A stretch of DNA of 13,049 nucleotides from an uncultured Lachnospiraceae bacterium. GTDB taxonomy: Bacteria > Bacillota > Clostridia > Lachnospirales > Lachnospiraceae. Every line of letters begins with the position of its first letter. Positions within the stretch are counted from its first letter, which is position 1. Positions 1 through 6,269 of this stretch are shown piece by piece. The notes under the pieces were generated by a model. It was not told the origin of the DNA, did no database searches, and saw nothing but the letters and a program-made list of their open reading frames with translations. Location of the stretch: assembly GCA_947382415.1 (NCBI GenBank), contig CANCYO010000071.1:1-13049 (forward strand), in the 5' to 3' direction. The translations under genes were made by a program, and so were the position numbers.

Positions 1-1
1 A

Positions 2-874
2 ACGGACGAATATACGAAAAAAGAGAAAAAGCTGAGACAGAAGCAGTCATCCCTCTCCCGCAACAATTATCTCCAGCAGGTGGCCAACTCTTCGGATTAT
101 GTGGCCGAGATGGAGGCGGAGATCAAGCGAGTGAAAGAGCAGATCGCCGACGAGGAGTCCTACAAGGCTGAGATGCAGAGCCAGAAGAATGCCAGTGAGA
201 ACGGGGTGATGGGCTCCTATGACAAAATCTCTTATGAGGCGGATAAGGAGCTTGCCCAGATTGCTTATGCGGAGGCGGAAAAGGCTTATTACGAGAGCAA
301 GTCGGGACTCTGCGCGGAGTTTGACGGCGTAGTGACGGAAGTGAGCGCCGTGGAGGGCTCTGTGGTGACCGAGGGGACGCAGCTGTGCAAGCTGGAGAGC
401 ACCGAGAGTGTGAAGGTGAGCCTGTATGCATCCAAGCAGGATGTGGCGAAGCTGGCCGTGGGACAGAAGGCGGAGGTCACGATCTCCGGCAATACTTATG
501 CCGCAACGGTGAGCAAGATCAACCGCATGGCCAGCATGAACAATTCTAACACCCCCATGGTAGGCGTTGAGGTACATATCGACGAGCCGGACGACAGGAT
601 CATTCTGGGTCTGGACGCCAAGCTGACCATCAACACACGCTCTGTGGAAAATGCGCTGCTCGTGCCTGTGGAAGCTATCAATGCGGACAGGGACGGAGAC
701 TTCCTCTATGTGGTGGAAGAGGGTAAGGTGGTGAGAAAACCGGTGACCTGCGGAATCTCCAACGATACCTACACGGAGATCATCGAGGGTATCACGGAGG
801 AAGACCAGATCATCGTGACTTACATCGGCAGTCTGGAGGAGGGTATGGCAGTCACGGTCATGCCTGCAAATTAG
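2..874 (+). CDS. HlyD/MacA-family efflux adaptor protein, 3' part (5' end outside window)
   Basis: The frame is open from the left edge, so the gene starts upstream; about 290 residues are visible. The first ~95 visible residues are rich in Lys, Glu, Gln and Ala and look like the helical hairpin (coiled coil) of a periplasmic-adaptor-type protein. A biotinyl-lipoyl-like half follows (FDGVVTEVSAVEGSVVTEG), then a beta-barrel region (VGQKAEVTISG) and a membrane-proximal region ending in EGMAVTVMP. This order is typical of the HlyD/MacA/YknX family. In Gram-positive bacteria such adaptors are membrane-anchored and work with a MacB/YknYZ-type ABC transporter to export peptides or toxic compounds. 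The permease gene starts 9 bases after the stop, so the two are co-transcribed. The N-terminal membrane anchor is not visible. The family call is firm; the substrate is unknown. Confidence 0.88.
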   Translation, partial: TDEYTKKEKKLRQKQSSLSRNNYLQQVANSSDYVAEMEAEIKRVKEQIADEESYKAEMQSQKNASENGVMGSYDKISYEADKELAQIAYAEAEKAYYESKSGLCAEFDGVVTEVSAVEGSVVTEGTQLCKLESTESVKVSLYASKQDVAKLAVGQKAEVTISGNTYAATVSKINRMASMNNSNTPMVGVEVHIDEPDDRIILGLDAKLTINTRSVENALLVPVEAINADRDGDFLYVVEEGKVVRKPVTCGISNDTYTEIIEGITEEDQIIVTYIGSLEEGMAVTVMPAN

Positions 875-883
875 GAGGCTCTC

Positions 884-2095
884 ATGGCACAGATATGGGA
901 ATACATTAAGATTGCGCTCTTGAATATCAAGAGTAATAAGGGGCGTTCCATCCTCACCATGCTGGGTATCATCATCGGTATTTCATCTGTTATTATGATC
1001 ATCGCCATCGGAAACGGCGTAAAGGGCGGCATCAATGATGAGCTGAACAATATGGCCGGCGGACAGATCGCGGTTTATGCTTACGGCAACAATGAAGAGG
1101 GAATTTCCATTGATTTTACCGAAGATGATATCGACGCTATTTATGAGAAGGTGCCCCATGTGAAGGCCATCACGCCCCGCTGGAACTTCAATGGCAGCTT
1201 TACGGGCAGAAAAGGAGTTTTTCAGGGGTATGCCCAAATGGGAATGCCGGGGATGGAGTTTACAAATAATGATCCTATCATAAAGGGGCGGTATTTTAAC
1301 GATAACGATTATTATTCGGCCAATCAGGTCTGCGTCCTCACGGAGAGCAGCGCCAAGCTGCTTTTCGGCAACACCAATGTGTTGGGGATGACGCTGGAGA
1401 TGAACATGTACGGCATCAGCCGGGATTTCACTGTCATCGGAATCCGCCAGGACAATGCCTCCGCGCTGTTTGGCGGAAGCACCAGCATGATCTCCATGGA
1501 ATGTCCGTTGTCTGTGGTGTCGGCCTCCTACGGCTTTTATGTCTATATGGACAGTCTGATGATTGTCAGCGACGGCGCTGAATATGCCAATGAGGTGGCG
1601 GAGAAGACGGTGCGGCTTTTGGAGAACCGGCACAATGTCCGCGGGCAGGATGTCATCATGGTGGAGAACTTTAACGACTATATGACTCAGATAGCGGATA
1701 TCCTGAGCTATCTGACCATCTTTGTGGCCTTTGTGTCGGCGATCTCCCTGCTGGTGGGCGGAATCGGAGTTATGAACATCATGCTGGTGTCCGTGACGGA
1801 GCGCACCAGAGAGATCGGTATCAGAAAGGCTCTGGGAGCCAGAACAAGCTCTGTGCTCCTGCAGTTTCTGGCGGAGTCGGCTCTGATCTCTCTGTTGGGA
1901 GGCCTTATCGGCATCGTGCTGGGAGTTTTGGGAGCCCAGGGCGTGTGCTCACTCATTGGGTTTACGGCTACCATCGATGCGGGAACCGTACTGGGAGCCA
2001 GCCTGTTTTCCTCCGCAGTGGGAATCTTTTTCGGCATTTATCCCGCCAAAAAGGCGGCTCATTTAAGCCCCATCGAAGCGCTGCGCCACGAATAA
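884..2095 (+). CDS. MacB/FtsX-type ABC transporter permease
   Basis: This is a 403-residue membrane protein with the layout of MacB/YknZ permeases. A first transmembrane helix lies at about residues 22-44 (MLGIIIGISSVIMIIAIGNG), followed by a large extracellular MacB-like core domain at about 45-265. Three C-terminal helices, at about 270-300, 327-352 and 365-390, form the FtsX domain. The conserved cytoplasmic stretch VSVTERTREIGIRKALGA follows residue 297. The C-terminus ends in the usual PIEALR motif. The start at 884 has GGAGG 5 bases upstream, overlapping the stop of the adaptor gene. The protein has no nucleotide-binding domain, and no ATPase gene sits between it and the adaptor. The partner ATPase is therefore probably upstream of the window or elsewhere. 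An export role is inferred from the family; the cargo cannot be read from sequence. Confidence 0.9.
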   Translation: MAQIWEYIKIALLNIKSNKGRSILTMLGIIIGISSVIMIIAIGNGVKGGINDELNNMAGGQIAVYAYGNNEEGISIDFTEDDIDAIYEKVPHVKAITPRWNFNGSFTGRKGVFQGYAQMGMPGMEFTNNDPIIKGRYFNDNDYYSANQVCVLTESSAKLLFGNTNVLGMTLEMNMYGISRDFTVIGIRQDNASALFGGSTSMISMECPLSVVSASYGFYVYMDSLMIVSDGAEYANEVAEKTVRLLENRHNVRGQDVIMVENFNDYMTQIADILSYLTIFVAFVSAISLLVGGIGVMNIMLVSVTERTREIGIRKALGARTSSVLLQFLAESALISLLGGLIGIVLGVLGAQGVCSLIGFTATIDAGTVLGASLFSSAVGIFFGIYPAKKAAHLSPIEALRHE

Positions 2096-2102
2096 ATTGT
2101 GC

Positions 2103-2131
2103 TTGCTTTTTTCGGTGGAAAACCATATAAT
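2103..2131 (+). promoter_or_regulatory. weak candidate promoter ahead of a terminator
   Basis: A perfect TATAAT (2126-2131) has a poor -35 (TTGCTT, 2103-2108) 17 bases upstream. Transcription would start near 2138, about 10 bases before the terminator hairpin. It could give a very short RNA or feed the YcxB-like gene by read-through, or it may be chance in AT-rich DNA. Confidence 0.25.
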
Positions 2132-2147
2132 GATTTTTATAGAAAAT

Positions 2148-2185
2148 AAAGCACCTACAAGGGATTGGTTTGTAGGTGCTTTTTT
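2148..2185 (+). terminator. intrinsic terminator after the efflux operon
   Basis: A perfect 13-bp stem (AAAGCACCTACAA at 2148-2160 with TTGTAGGTGCTTT at 2170-2182) encloses a 9-base loop and runs into a T tract (2180-2185). It lies 52 bases after the permease stop and 15 bases before the next start codon, so it separates the two units. Confidence 0.88.
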
Positions 2186-2200
2186 CAGGGTGGAGGAGTT

Positions 2201-2677
2201 ATGGTAGAACTGGATGTGAAGATCGAAGCTTCCGATCTGTATGATTATATGTTGATGCATGCCTACAACAGCGCCGCGGGACTTCTGGGCAGCGGTGTGG
2301 GAGCGGTGGCGGTGCTGGTGGGCTTCATGAAAAGCCAGCCCCTGTTTCTGGTGGCGGGCATTGTACTGCTCCTGTATCTGCCCGTCAATCTGTTTGTGAA
2401 GAGCAGGCAGCAGGCCCTGATGAATCCCGCATTCGGGGAACCGCTGCACTATGTGCTGGACGAGCAGGGGATTACTGTTTCACAGAACGGAGAGGAGCAG
2501 CATCAGGACTGGGGAGATATGGTGAAAGCGGTGTCCACGGGACACAGCATTATCGTCTACACCAGCAGGGTAAACGCCACGATTTTCCCCAGACGGGAGA
2601 TGAAGGATAAAAGAACGGATGTTATAGAAATGATATCCACGCATATGCCGCCTAAAAAAGTGCATATCCGCAGTTGA
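2201..2677 (+). CDS. YcxB-like membrane protein of unknown function
   Basis: This is a 158-residue protein. The start at 2201 is chosen because GGAGG (2192-2196) lies just upstream; in-frame extension further 5' would run into the terminator stem. A short polar N-terminus (VELDVKIEASDLYDYML) leads to two hydrophobic helices at about residues 22-41 and 46-65. A cytoplasmic C-terminal half follows, with YVLDEQGITVSQNGEEQ and the DWGDMVKAVSTGHSIIVY stretch. Two helices followed by a PH-like beta domain with a conserved Trp near the centre is the pattern of YcxB/YcxB-like proteins, whose function is not known. It stands 37 bases before tsaE and may be co-transcribed with it. Its only visible upstream promoter candidate lies before the terminator. 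Family assignment is by recognition and moderately sure. Confidence 0.75.
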   Translation: MVELDVKIEASDLYDYMLMHAYNSAAGLLGSGVGAVAVLVGFMKSQPLFLVAGIVLLLYLPVNLFVKSRQQALMNPAFGEPLHYVLDEQGITVSQNGEEQHQDWGDMVKAVSTGHSIIVYTSRVNATIFPRREMKDKRTDVIEMISTHMPPKKVHIRS

Positions 2678-2714
2678 TCTATCGGGTAAAGTAAAAGCGA
2701 TAAGGGGATAAAAC

Positions 2715-3206
2715 ATGACCATGAGCACGATGACCCAGACAATAGAGACATTCGATCCCGAGGAGACCAGGACCCTTGGGGAGCGCATCGGCAGAGAGGC
2801 TGAGCCGGGACAGATATACACATTGACCGGCGACCTGGGTGTGGGCAAGACCGTGTTCACCCAGGGGGTGGCTGCAGGCCTGGGCATTTCCGGTCCGGTG
2901 AACAGTCCTACCTTTACGATCCTGCAGGTGTATGAGGAGGGCAGACTGCCTTTTTATCATTTTGACGTCTATCGGATCGCGGATGTGGATGAAATGGAGG
3001 AGATCGGGTATGAGGACTGCTTTTACGGGCAGGGTGTCTGTCTGATCGAGTGGGCAGGCCGTATTCGGGACATCCTGCCGGAGGGCTGTATTGAGATCGC
3101 CATAGAGAAGGATCTGCAAAAGGGTCCGGACTATCGCAGGATCACCATGACGCGAAAAGAAGAAATGGGAGAGAATAAAGCGGAGAGCATAAAAGGGAGA
3201 ATATAA
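2715..3206 (+). CDS. tsaE: tRNA threonylcarbamoyladenosine biosynthesis ATPase TsaE
   Basis: TsaE is the P-loop ATPase that works with TsaB and TsaD to transfer threonylcarbamoyl onto A37 of ANN-decoding tRNAs, giving t6A. The 163-residue product has the Walker A motif GDLGVGKT (39-46), the switch-like NSPTFTI (64-70), the HFDVYR motif (82-87) and IEWAGR (111-116), all hallmarks of this small family. The usual length is about 150 residues; the C-terminus here has a short Lys/Glu-rich tail. Two start codons are possible, 2715 and 2721. The first is preferred because AAGGGGA (2702-2708) stands 6 bases upstream. tsaB follows after one base, so the pair is an operon. The function is known from the family and the motifs are intact. 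Confidence 0.95.
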   Translation: MTMSTMTQTIETFDPEETRTLGERIGREAEPGQIYTLTGDLGVGKTVFTQGVAAGLGISGPVNSPTFTILQVYEEGRLPFYHFDVYRIADVDEMEEIGYEDCFYGQGVCLIEWAGRIRDILPEGCIEIAIEKDLQKGPDYRRITMTRKEEMGENKAESIKGRI

Positions 3207-3207
3207 G

Positions 3208-3984
3208 ATGAAGATTCTGGGTTTGGACAGCTCCGGGCTCGTGGCCGGAGTGGCTGTGGCGGAGGACGGGATCCTTCTGGCAGAGTATAATGTTAATTAT
3301 AAGAAGACACACTCGCAGACCCTGCTGCCCATGCTGGATGAGATCAGAAGGATGCTGGAGCTGGACCTGGAGAGTCTGGACGCCATCGCCGTAGCCTCGG
3401 GCCCTGGGTCTTTCACGGGCCTGCGCATCGGTTCCGCCACTGCAAAGGGACTGGGATTTGCGCTGGACAAGCCGCTGGTGGAGGTGCCCACTCTGGAGGG
3501 ACTGGCATATAATCTTTTTGGCACGGGGGATTTTGTCTGTCCTCTGATCGATGCCCGGCGCAGTCAGGTCTATACGGGCATCTATGAATTTGCGGGGATG
3601 GAACTGCGCGTTCTGGAGCCCCAGGCGGCGGTAGATATCTCTGATATCATAAACCGGATCAATGAGCTGGGGGAGGCATGTCCCGGCAGAGGAGTGATTT
3701 TTCTGGGGGACGGCGTACCTGTGTACCAAAGCCTGTTGCAGGAGAGGCTGAGGATTCCCTTCCGGTTTGCGCCTGCCTCCTGCAGCAGACAGCGGGCAGG
3801 GAGTATTGCGGCTCTGGGGCAGATTTATTACGCGGCGGGGCGCAGGGTTTCCGCGGCGGAGCACCGGCCCGAATATCTGCGCAAAAGTCAGGCCGAGCGG
3901 GAGCTTGCCCAAAAAGCGGATCGCGAAAAAGAAGATTACGAAAAAGAGGATCAAAAAGGGCGGCTGCAGGAGGAAGAGGCGTGA
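3208..3984 (+). CDS. tsaB: tRNA threonylcarbamoyladenosine biosynthesis protein TsaB
   Basis: TsaB is the inactive Kae1-like paralogue of TsaD and forms the scaffold of the TsaBDE complex that makes t6A in tRNA. The 258-residue protein starts with the ASKHA-type strand ILGLDSSG (3-10). It carries HSQ at residues 35-37 and the family signature SGPGSFTGLRIG (64-75). ARRSQVYTGIY and the later EYLRKSQAE are also typical. The last ~35 residues (from about 224) are almost entirely charged (Glu, Lys, Asp, Arg, Gln), longer than the usual ~220-240-residue form, and probably form a disordered or helical tail. GGGAGA lies upstream of the ATG. The stop overlaps the GTG start of rimI (GTGA, 3981-3984), which suggests coupled translation. 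Confidence 0.94.
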   Translation: MKILGLDSSGLVAGVAVAEDGILLAEYNVNYKKTHSQTLLPMLDEIRRMLELDLESLDAIAVASGPGSFTGLRIGSATAKGLGFALDKPLVEVPTLEGLAYNLFGTGDFVCPLIDARRSQVYTGIYEFAGMELRVLEPQAAVDISDIINRINELGEACPGRGVIFLGDGVPVYQSLLQERLRIPFRFAPASCSRQRAGSIAALGQIYYAAGRRVSAAEHRPEYLRKSQAERELAQKADREKEDYEKEDQKGRLQEEEA

Positions 3985-4421
3985 AACCGGTGATCCGGCC
4001 TCTGCGGGCGGAAGATGTGCCGGCTCTGGCACAGATAGAGCGGGAAATCTTCAGCATCCCATGGTCGGAGCGCGCATTTTTGGAGCTTCTGGAGCACTCT
4101 TACAGCCTGTATCTGGTGGCGGAGTGGGAGGGAATGCCTGTGGGCTGCGCCGGATTGACTGTGCTGGGCAATGAGGGCGATATCGAAAAGGTGATGGTGC
4201 GGGAGGACTTCCGGGGGCGTGGGATTGCCGCAGCCATGCTGGGAGAACTGCTGGCGGCGGGAGAGCGCCTGGGCATCACGGAATTTACGTTGGAGGTGCG
4301 CGCGGGCAATCTGCCTGCCGTCCGGCTTTACGAGAAGCTGGGATTTGTGTCCGAGGGCATCCGTCCGGGATTTTATCAAAAGCCTGTGGAGGACGCCCTG
4401 ATCATGTGGCGTCGGCAATAA
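3981..4421 (+). CDS. rimI: ribosomal protein S18 alanine N-acetyltransferase RimI
   Basis: This GNAT-fold enzyme acetylates an N-terminal alanine, classically that of ribosomal protein S18. The 146-residue protein begins at GTG 3981, with AGGAGG about 7 bases upstream and a 4-base overlap with the tsaB stop. The frame is open far upstream, but that part only shadows tsaB. Seen motifs: IRPLRAEDVPALAQIE at the N-terminus, FSIPWSE (24-30), and the acetyl-CoA loop VREDFRGRGIA (73-82). Glu105 and Tyr117 line up with the catalytic Glu103/Tyr115 pair described for the E. coli enzyme. The C-terminal FYQKPVEDALIM matches the family ending. rimI is commonly placed beside tsaB and tsaD in Firmicutes. 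It could act on other N-termini, since bacterial RimI proteins vary in specificity. Confidence 0.92.
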   Translation: MKPVIRPLRAEDVPALAQIEREIFSIPWSERAFLELLEHSYSLYLVAEWEGMPVGCAGLTVLGNEGDIEKVMVREDFRGRGIAAAMLGELLAAGERLGITEFTLEVRAGNLPAVRLYEKLGFVSEGIRPGFYQKPVEDALIMWRRQ

Positions 4422-4422
4422 T

Positions 4423-4439
4423 TACCACGCCCTGTGGTA
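4423..4439 (+). other. small inverted repeat after rimI
   Basis: TACCAC (4423-4428) and GTGGTA (4434-4439) can pair across a 5-base loop directly after the rimI stop. No T tract follows, so it is at most a weak 3'-end or pausing hairpin rather than an intrinsic terminator. Confidence 0.3.
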
Positions 4440-4478
4440 CGCTTTCTATAGTATACTCAAGATGTGTTATCCTCTGCT

Positions 4479-4508
4479 TTGACACGGGGATACCAGGATG
4501 TCTATACA
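4479..4508 (+). promoter_or_regulatory. candidate promoter for the zinc-ribbon protein and rnz
   Basis: A consensus -35 TTGACA (4479-4484) is followed after 18 bases by TATACA (4503-4508). Transcription would start near 4515, only about 15 bases ahead of the next ATG, leaving little more than the ribosome binding site. It would restart transcription inside the cluster after rimI. Confidence 0.45.
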
Positions 4509-4529
4509 ACAGATTGCGGGAGGCACAAA

Positions 4530-4754
4530 ATGCGAAAATATGGAAAAGTGATTTGCAATCAATGCAAAAAAGAATTAAAATCAGAAGGAAAGTATTTGAA
4601 GGAAGGCTGTTTTGCAGTGGATTATACCTTCGGGTATTTCAGCCGTAAGGATGCGGTCCGACACAGATTCGATCTGTGCGAGGACTGCTATGACAGGCTG
4701 ATCGCACAGTTTGCAATCCCTGTGGAGGAGGATGAGGAAACCGAGTTATGCTAG
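4530..4754 (+). CDS. small six-cysteine zinc-ribbon-like protein, function unknown
   Basis: This is a 74-residue acidic protein. The start at 4530 is set by GGGAGG (4518-4523) 6 bases upstream; an earlier in-frame ATG at 4464 has no such site. Cys residues lie at 9, 12, 27, 50, 53 and 74. The two CxxC pairs (ICNQC and LCEDC) are the usual knuckles of a zinc ribbon, so one zinc ion bound by four cysteines is inferred. Between them is an aromatic stretch (FAVDYTFGYFSRKD). The last residues are mostly Glu and Asp. There is no signal peptide or membrane helix, so it is probably cytoplasmic. Its stop lies 7 bases inside the RNase Z gene, implying translational coupling. I do not recognise the family by name. 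A role linked to RNA processing is only suggested by position. Confidence 0.75.
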   Translation: MRKYGKVICNQCKKELKSEGKYLKEGCFAVDYTFGYFSRKDAVRHRFDLCEDCYDRLIAQFAIPVEEDEETELC

Positions 4755-5659
4755 ATGTTTGTCTGCTGGGGACGGGGGGCATGATGCCGCTGCCATACAG
4801 GTGGCTCACCTCCCTGATGATGCGCTATAATGGAAAAAGCATTTTGATTGACTGCGGAGAGGGAACGCAGATTGCCCTCCGGGAGAAGGGCTGGAGTCCG
4901 AATCCTATCGATATCATCTGCTTTACGCATTATCATGCGGATCATATCAGCGGTCTGCCGGGCATGCTTCTCACAATGGGAAATGCCGAGCGCGTCAGTC
5001 CGCTGCTCCTCATAGGCCCCAGAGGATTGACTAAGACAGTCAATTCACTGAGGGCGATAGCGCCCGAACTGCCCTTTGAGATACAATGTGTGGAGATCGG
5101 AGAGGGCGAACAGACATTTTCTTTCGACGGATTTCGGATTGAGGCTTTCAAGGTGAATCATAATGTGTTATGCTATGGTTATAGCTTGAGTATTGACCGC
5201 ACCGGCAGATTTGACAGAGAGCGGGCAGAGCGGCAGCAGATTCCCATGAAATTCTGGAGCCGTCTGCAAAAGGGCGAGATGATCGAGCAGGACGGTTGTA
5301 TCTATACGCCCGATATGGTGTTGGGAGAGCCGCGCAGGGGACTGAAGGTGACCTACTGTACGGACACCCGCCCTACGGAGAGCATTCTGGCCCATGCCAG
5401 AGAGTCGGATCTGCTGATATTGGAGGGGATGTACGGGGAGCCGGACAAACTGGCCAAGGCCAGGGAGCATAAGCACATGACGATGTACGAGGCGGCGAAG
5501 ATTGCGCGGGACGCGGAGGTTCCCGAGCTTTGGCTGACGCATTACAGCCCGTCTCTCATGCGCCCTGAGGAATTTATGGCCGACGTGCGGAAAATTTTTC
5601 CAAATACCGTAGCGGCGCGGGACGGAAGGACTGCGGAATTAAAATTTGACGAGGATTAG
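4748..5659 (+). CDS. rnz: ribonuclease Z (tRNA 3'-processing metallo-beta-lactamase)
   Basis: RNase Z is an endonuclease that removes the 3' trailer from tRNA precursors, chiefly those lacking an encoded CCA. The 303-residue protein matches the short bacterial form (about 300-310). It has the metallo-beta-lactamase motif HYHADH (His61, His63, Asp65, His66). Further metal ligands are His138 (KVNHN), Asp206 (CTDTRP) and His265 (LTHYS). The RNase Z-specific EHKHMT, with His243, is also present. The N-terminal LLGTGG and LIDCGEGTQ (33-41) are characteristic. The start overlaps the end of the zinc-ribbon gene by 7 bases, with GGAGGA about 14-20 bases upstream, so coupling probably drives initiation. 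A broader phosphodiesterase role cannot be excluded, but the specific motifs favour rnz. Confidence 0.9.
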   Translation: MLDVCLLGTGGMMPLPYRWLTSLMMRYNGKSILIDCGEGTQIALREKGWSPNPIDIICFTHYHADHISGLPGMLLTMGNAERVSPLLLIGPRGLTKTVNSLRAIAPELPFEIQCVEIGEGEQTFSFDGFRIEAFKVNHNVLCYGYSLSIDRTGRFDRERAERQQIPMKFWSRLQKGEMIEQDGCIYTPDMVLGEPRRGLKVTYCTDTRPTESILAHARESDLLILEGMYGEPDKLAKAREHKHMTMYEAAKIARDAEVPELWLTHYSPSLMRPEEFMADVRKIFPNTVAARDGRTAELKFDED

Positions 5660-5668
5660 ACGATATGC

Positions 5669-5673
5669 GGGGG
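5669..5673 (+). promoter_or_regulatory. ribosome binding site deciding the start at 5681
   Basis: GGGGG ends 7 bases before ATG 5681 but only one base before ATG 5675. Good spacing therefore favours the second ATG of the pair, two codons downstream. Confidence 0.55.
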
Positions 5674-5680
5674 TATGAAG

Positions 5681-6262
5681 ATGAAGAAGGCGACGACGCG
5701 TACGACAATTATTATCGCTGTACTGATAATGGCTGTGGTGGGGTATTACGCATATCTTTCCAACAAAGACAGAGCCAGGCGGGAAGATGCCGCCATGACT
5801 GCGGTAGAATCCGTGCTGAGCAGGGATCTCGGCAAGGACTATCCGCCCACGCCCAAGGAGGTCATCAAATATTACAATGAGCTTCTGCGGTGCCTGTATA
5901 ATGAAGAAAGTTCGCCGGAGGAGGTCGAGGCGTTGGGGCTCAGGGCCAGAGAACTCTATGATGAGGAACTTCTGGAGGCCAATGAGCTGGGAGGATATCT
6001 GATCCAGCTCCAGGAGGATGTAAACGACTACAGAAACAACGGCCGGCGGATCACCACCATGAGCGTTGCCTCCAGCACAAATGTGGATATGTTTGAACAG
6101 GACGGCTATTCATTTGCCAAGATCATGTGCGCTTATAACATTATGCAGGGTGGCCAGACACACCCGTCCGACCAAGTGTACCTTCTGCGCAAAAATGCCG
6201 ACAGGCAGTGGAAAATCTACGGCTGGGAGGCGGCGGAGAATCTGGAGTCACAGGCCGAGTGA
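5681..6262 (+). CDS. membrane-anchored protein of unknown function
   Basis: This is a 193-residue protein (195 if ATG 5675 is used). A basic start (MKKATTRTT) leads into one hydrophobic helix at about residues 9-26, with no lipobox or clear signal-peptidase site. It is therefore probably an N-in, C-out anchored protein. The outer part has a helical acidic region (PPTPKEVIKYYNELLRCLY, then repeated EE-rich segments). It ends in a beta-rich module with MSVASSTNVDMFEQDGYSFAKI and VYLLRKNADRQWKIYGWE, resembling NTF2-like/SnoaL-type folds in which a final strand ends in 'WKI.GW'. It faintly recalls the Lachnospiraceae DUF6715 group, but I could not confirm this. It sits 21 bases after rnz and 7 before tsaD, clearly in the same operon. 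Function is unknown. Confidence 0.75.
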   Translation: MKKATTRTTIIIAVLIMAVVGYYAYLSNKDRARREDAAMTAVESVLSRDLGKDYPPTPKEVIKYYNELLRCLYNEESSPEEVEALGLRARELYDEELLEANELGGYLIQLQEDVNDYRNNGRRITTMSVASSTNVDMFEQDGYSFAKIMCAYNIMQGGQTHPSDQVYLLRKNADRQWKIYGWEAAENLESQAE

Positions 6263-6269
6263 GGGGAAT

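Noticed and set aside
3678..3980. Possible N-terminal extension of RimI reaching back into tsaB
   Set aside because: The extension is low-complexity and Arg/Gly-rich, while the RimI fold starts exactly at the GTG with a good ribosome binding site and a 4-base overlap.
3142..4032. Open frame of 296 codons on the - strand over tsaB
   Set aside because: The product is Pro/Gln/His/Leu-rich without domains and overlaps an intact tsaB with full motifs; a shadow frame.
4406..4648. 80-codon + strand frame between rimI and the zinc-ribbon gene
   Set aside because: It has no ribosome binding site, no motif, and overlaps both neighbours out of frame.
6066..6269. Possible N-terminal extension of TsaD
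   Set aside because: It overlaps the end of the preceding real gene in another frame, and TsaD homologues begin near the ILAIESSCDET strand.
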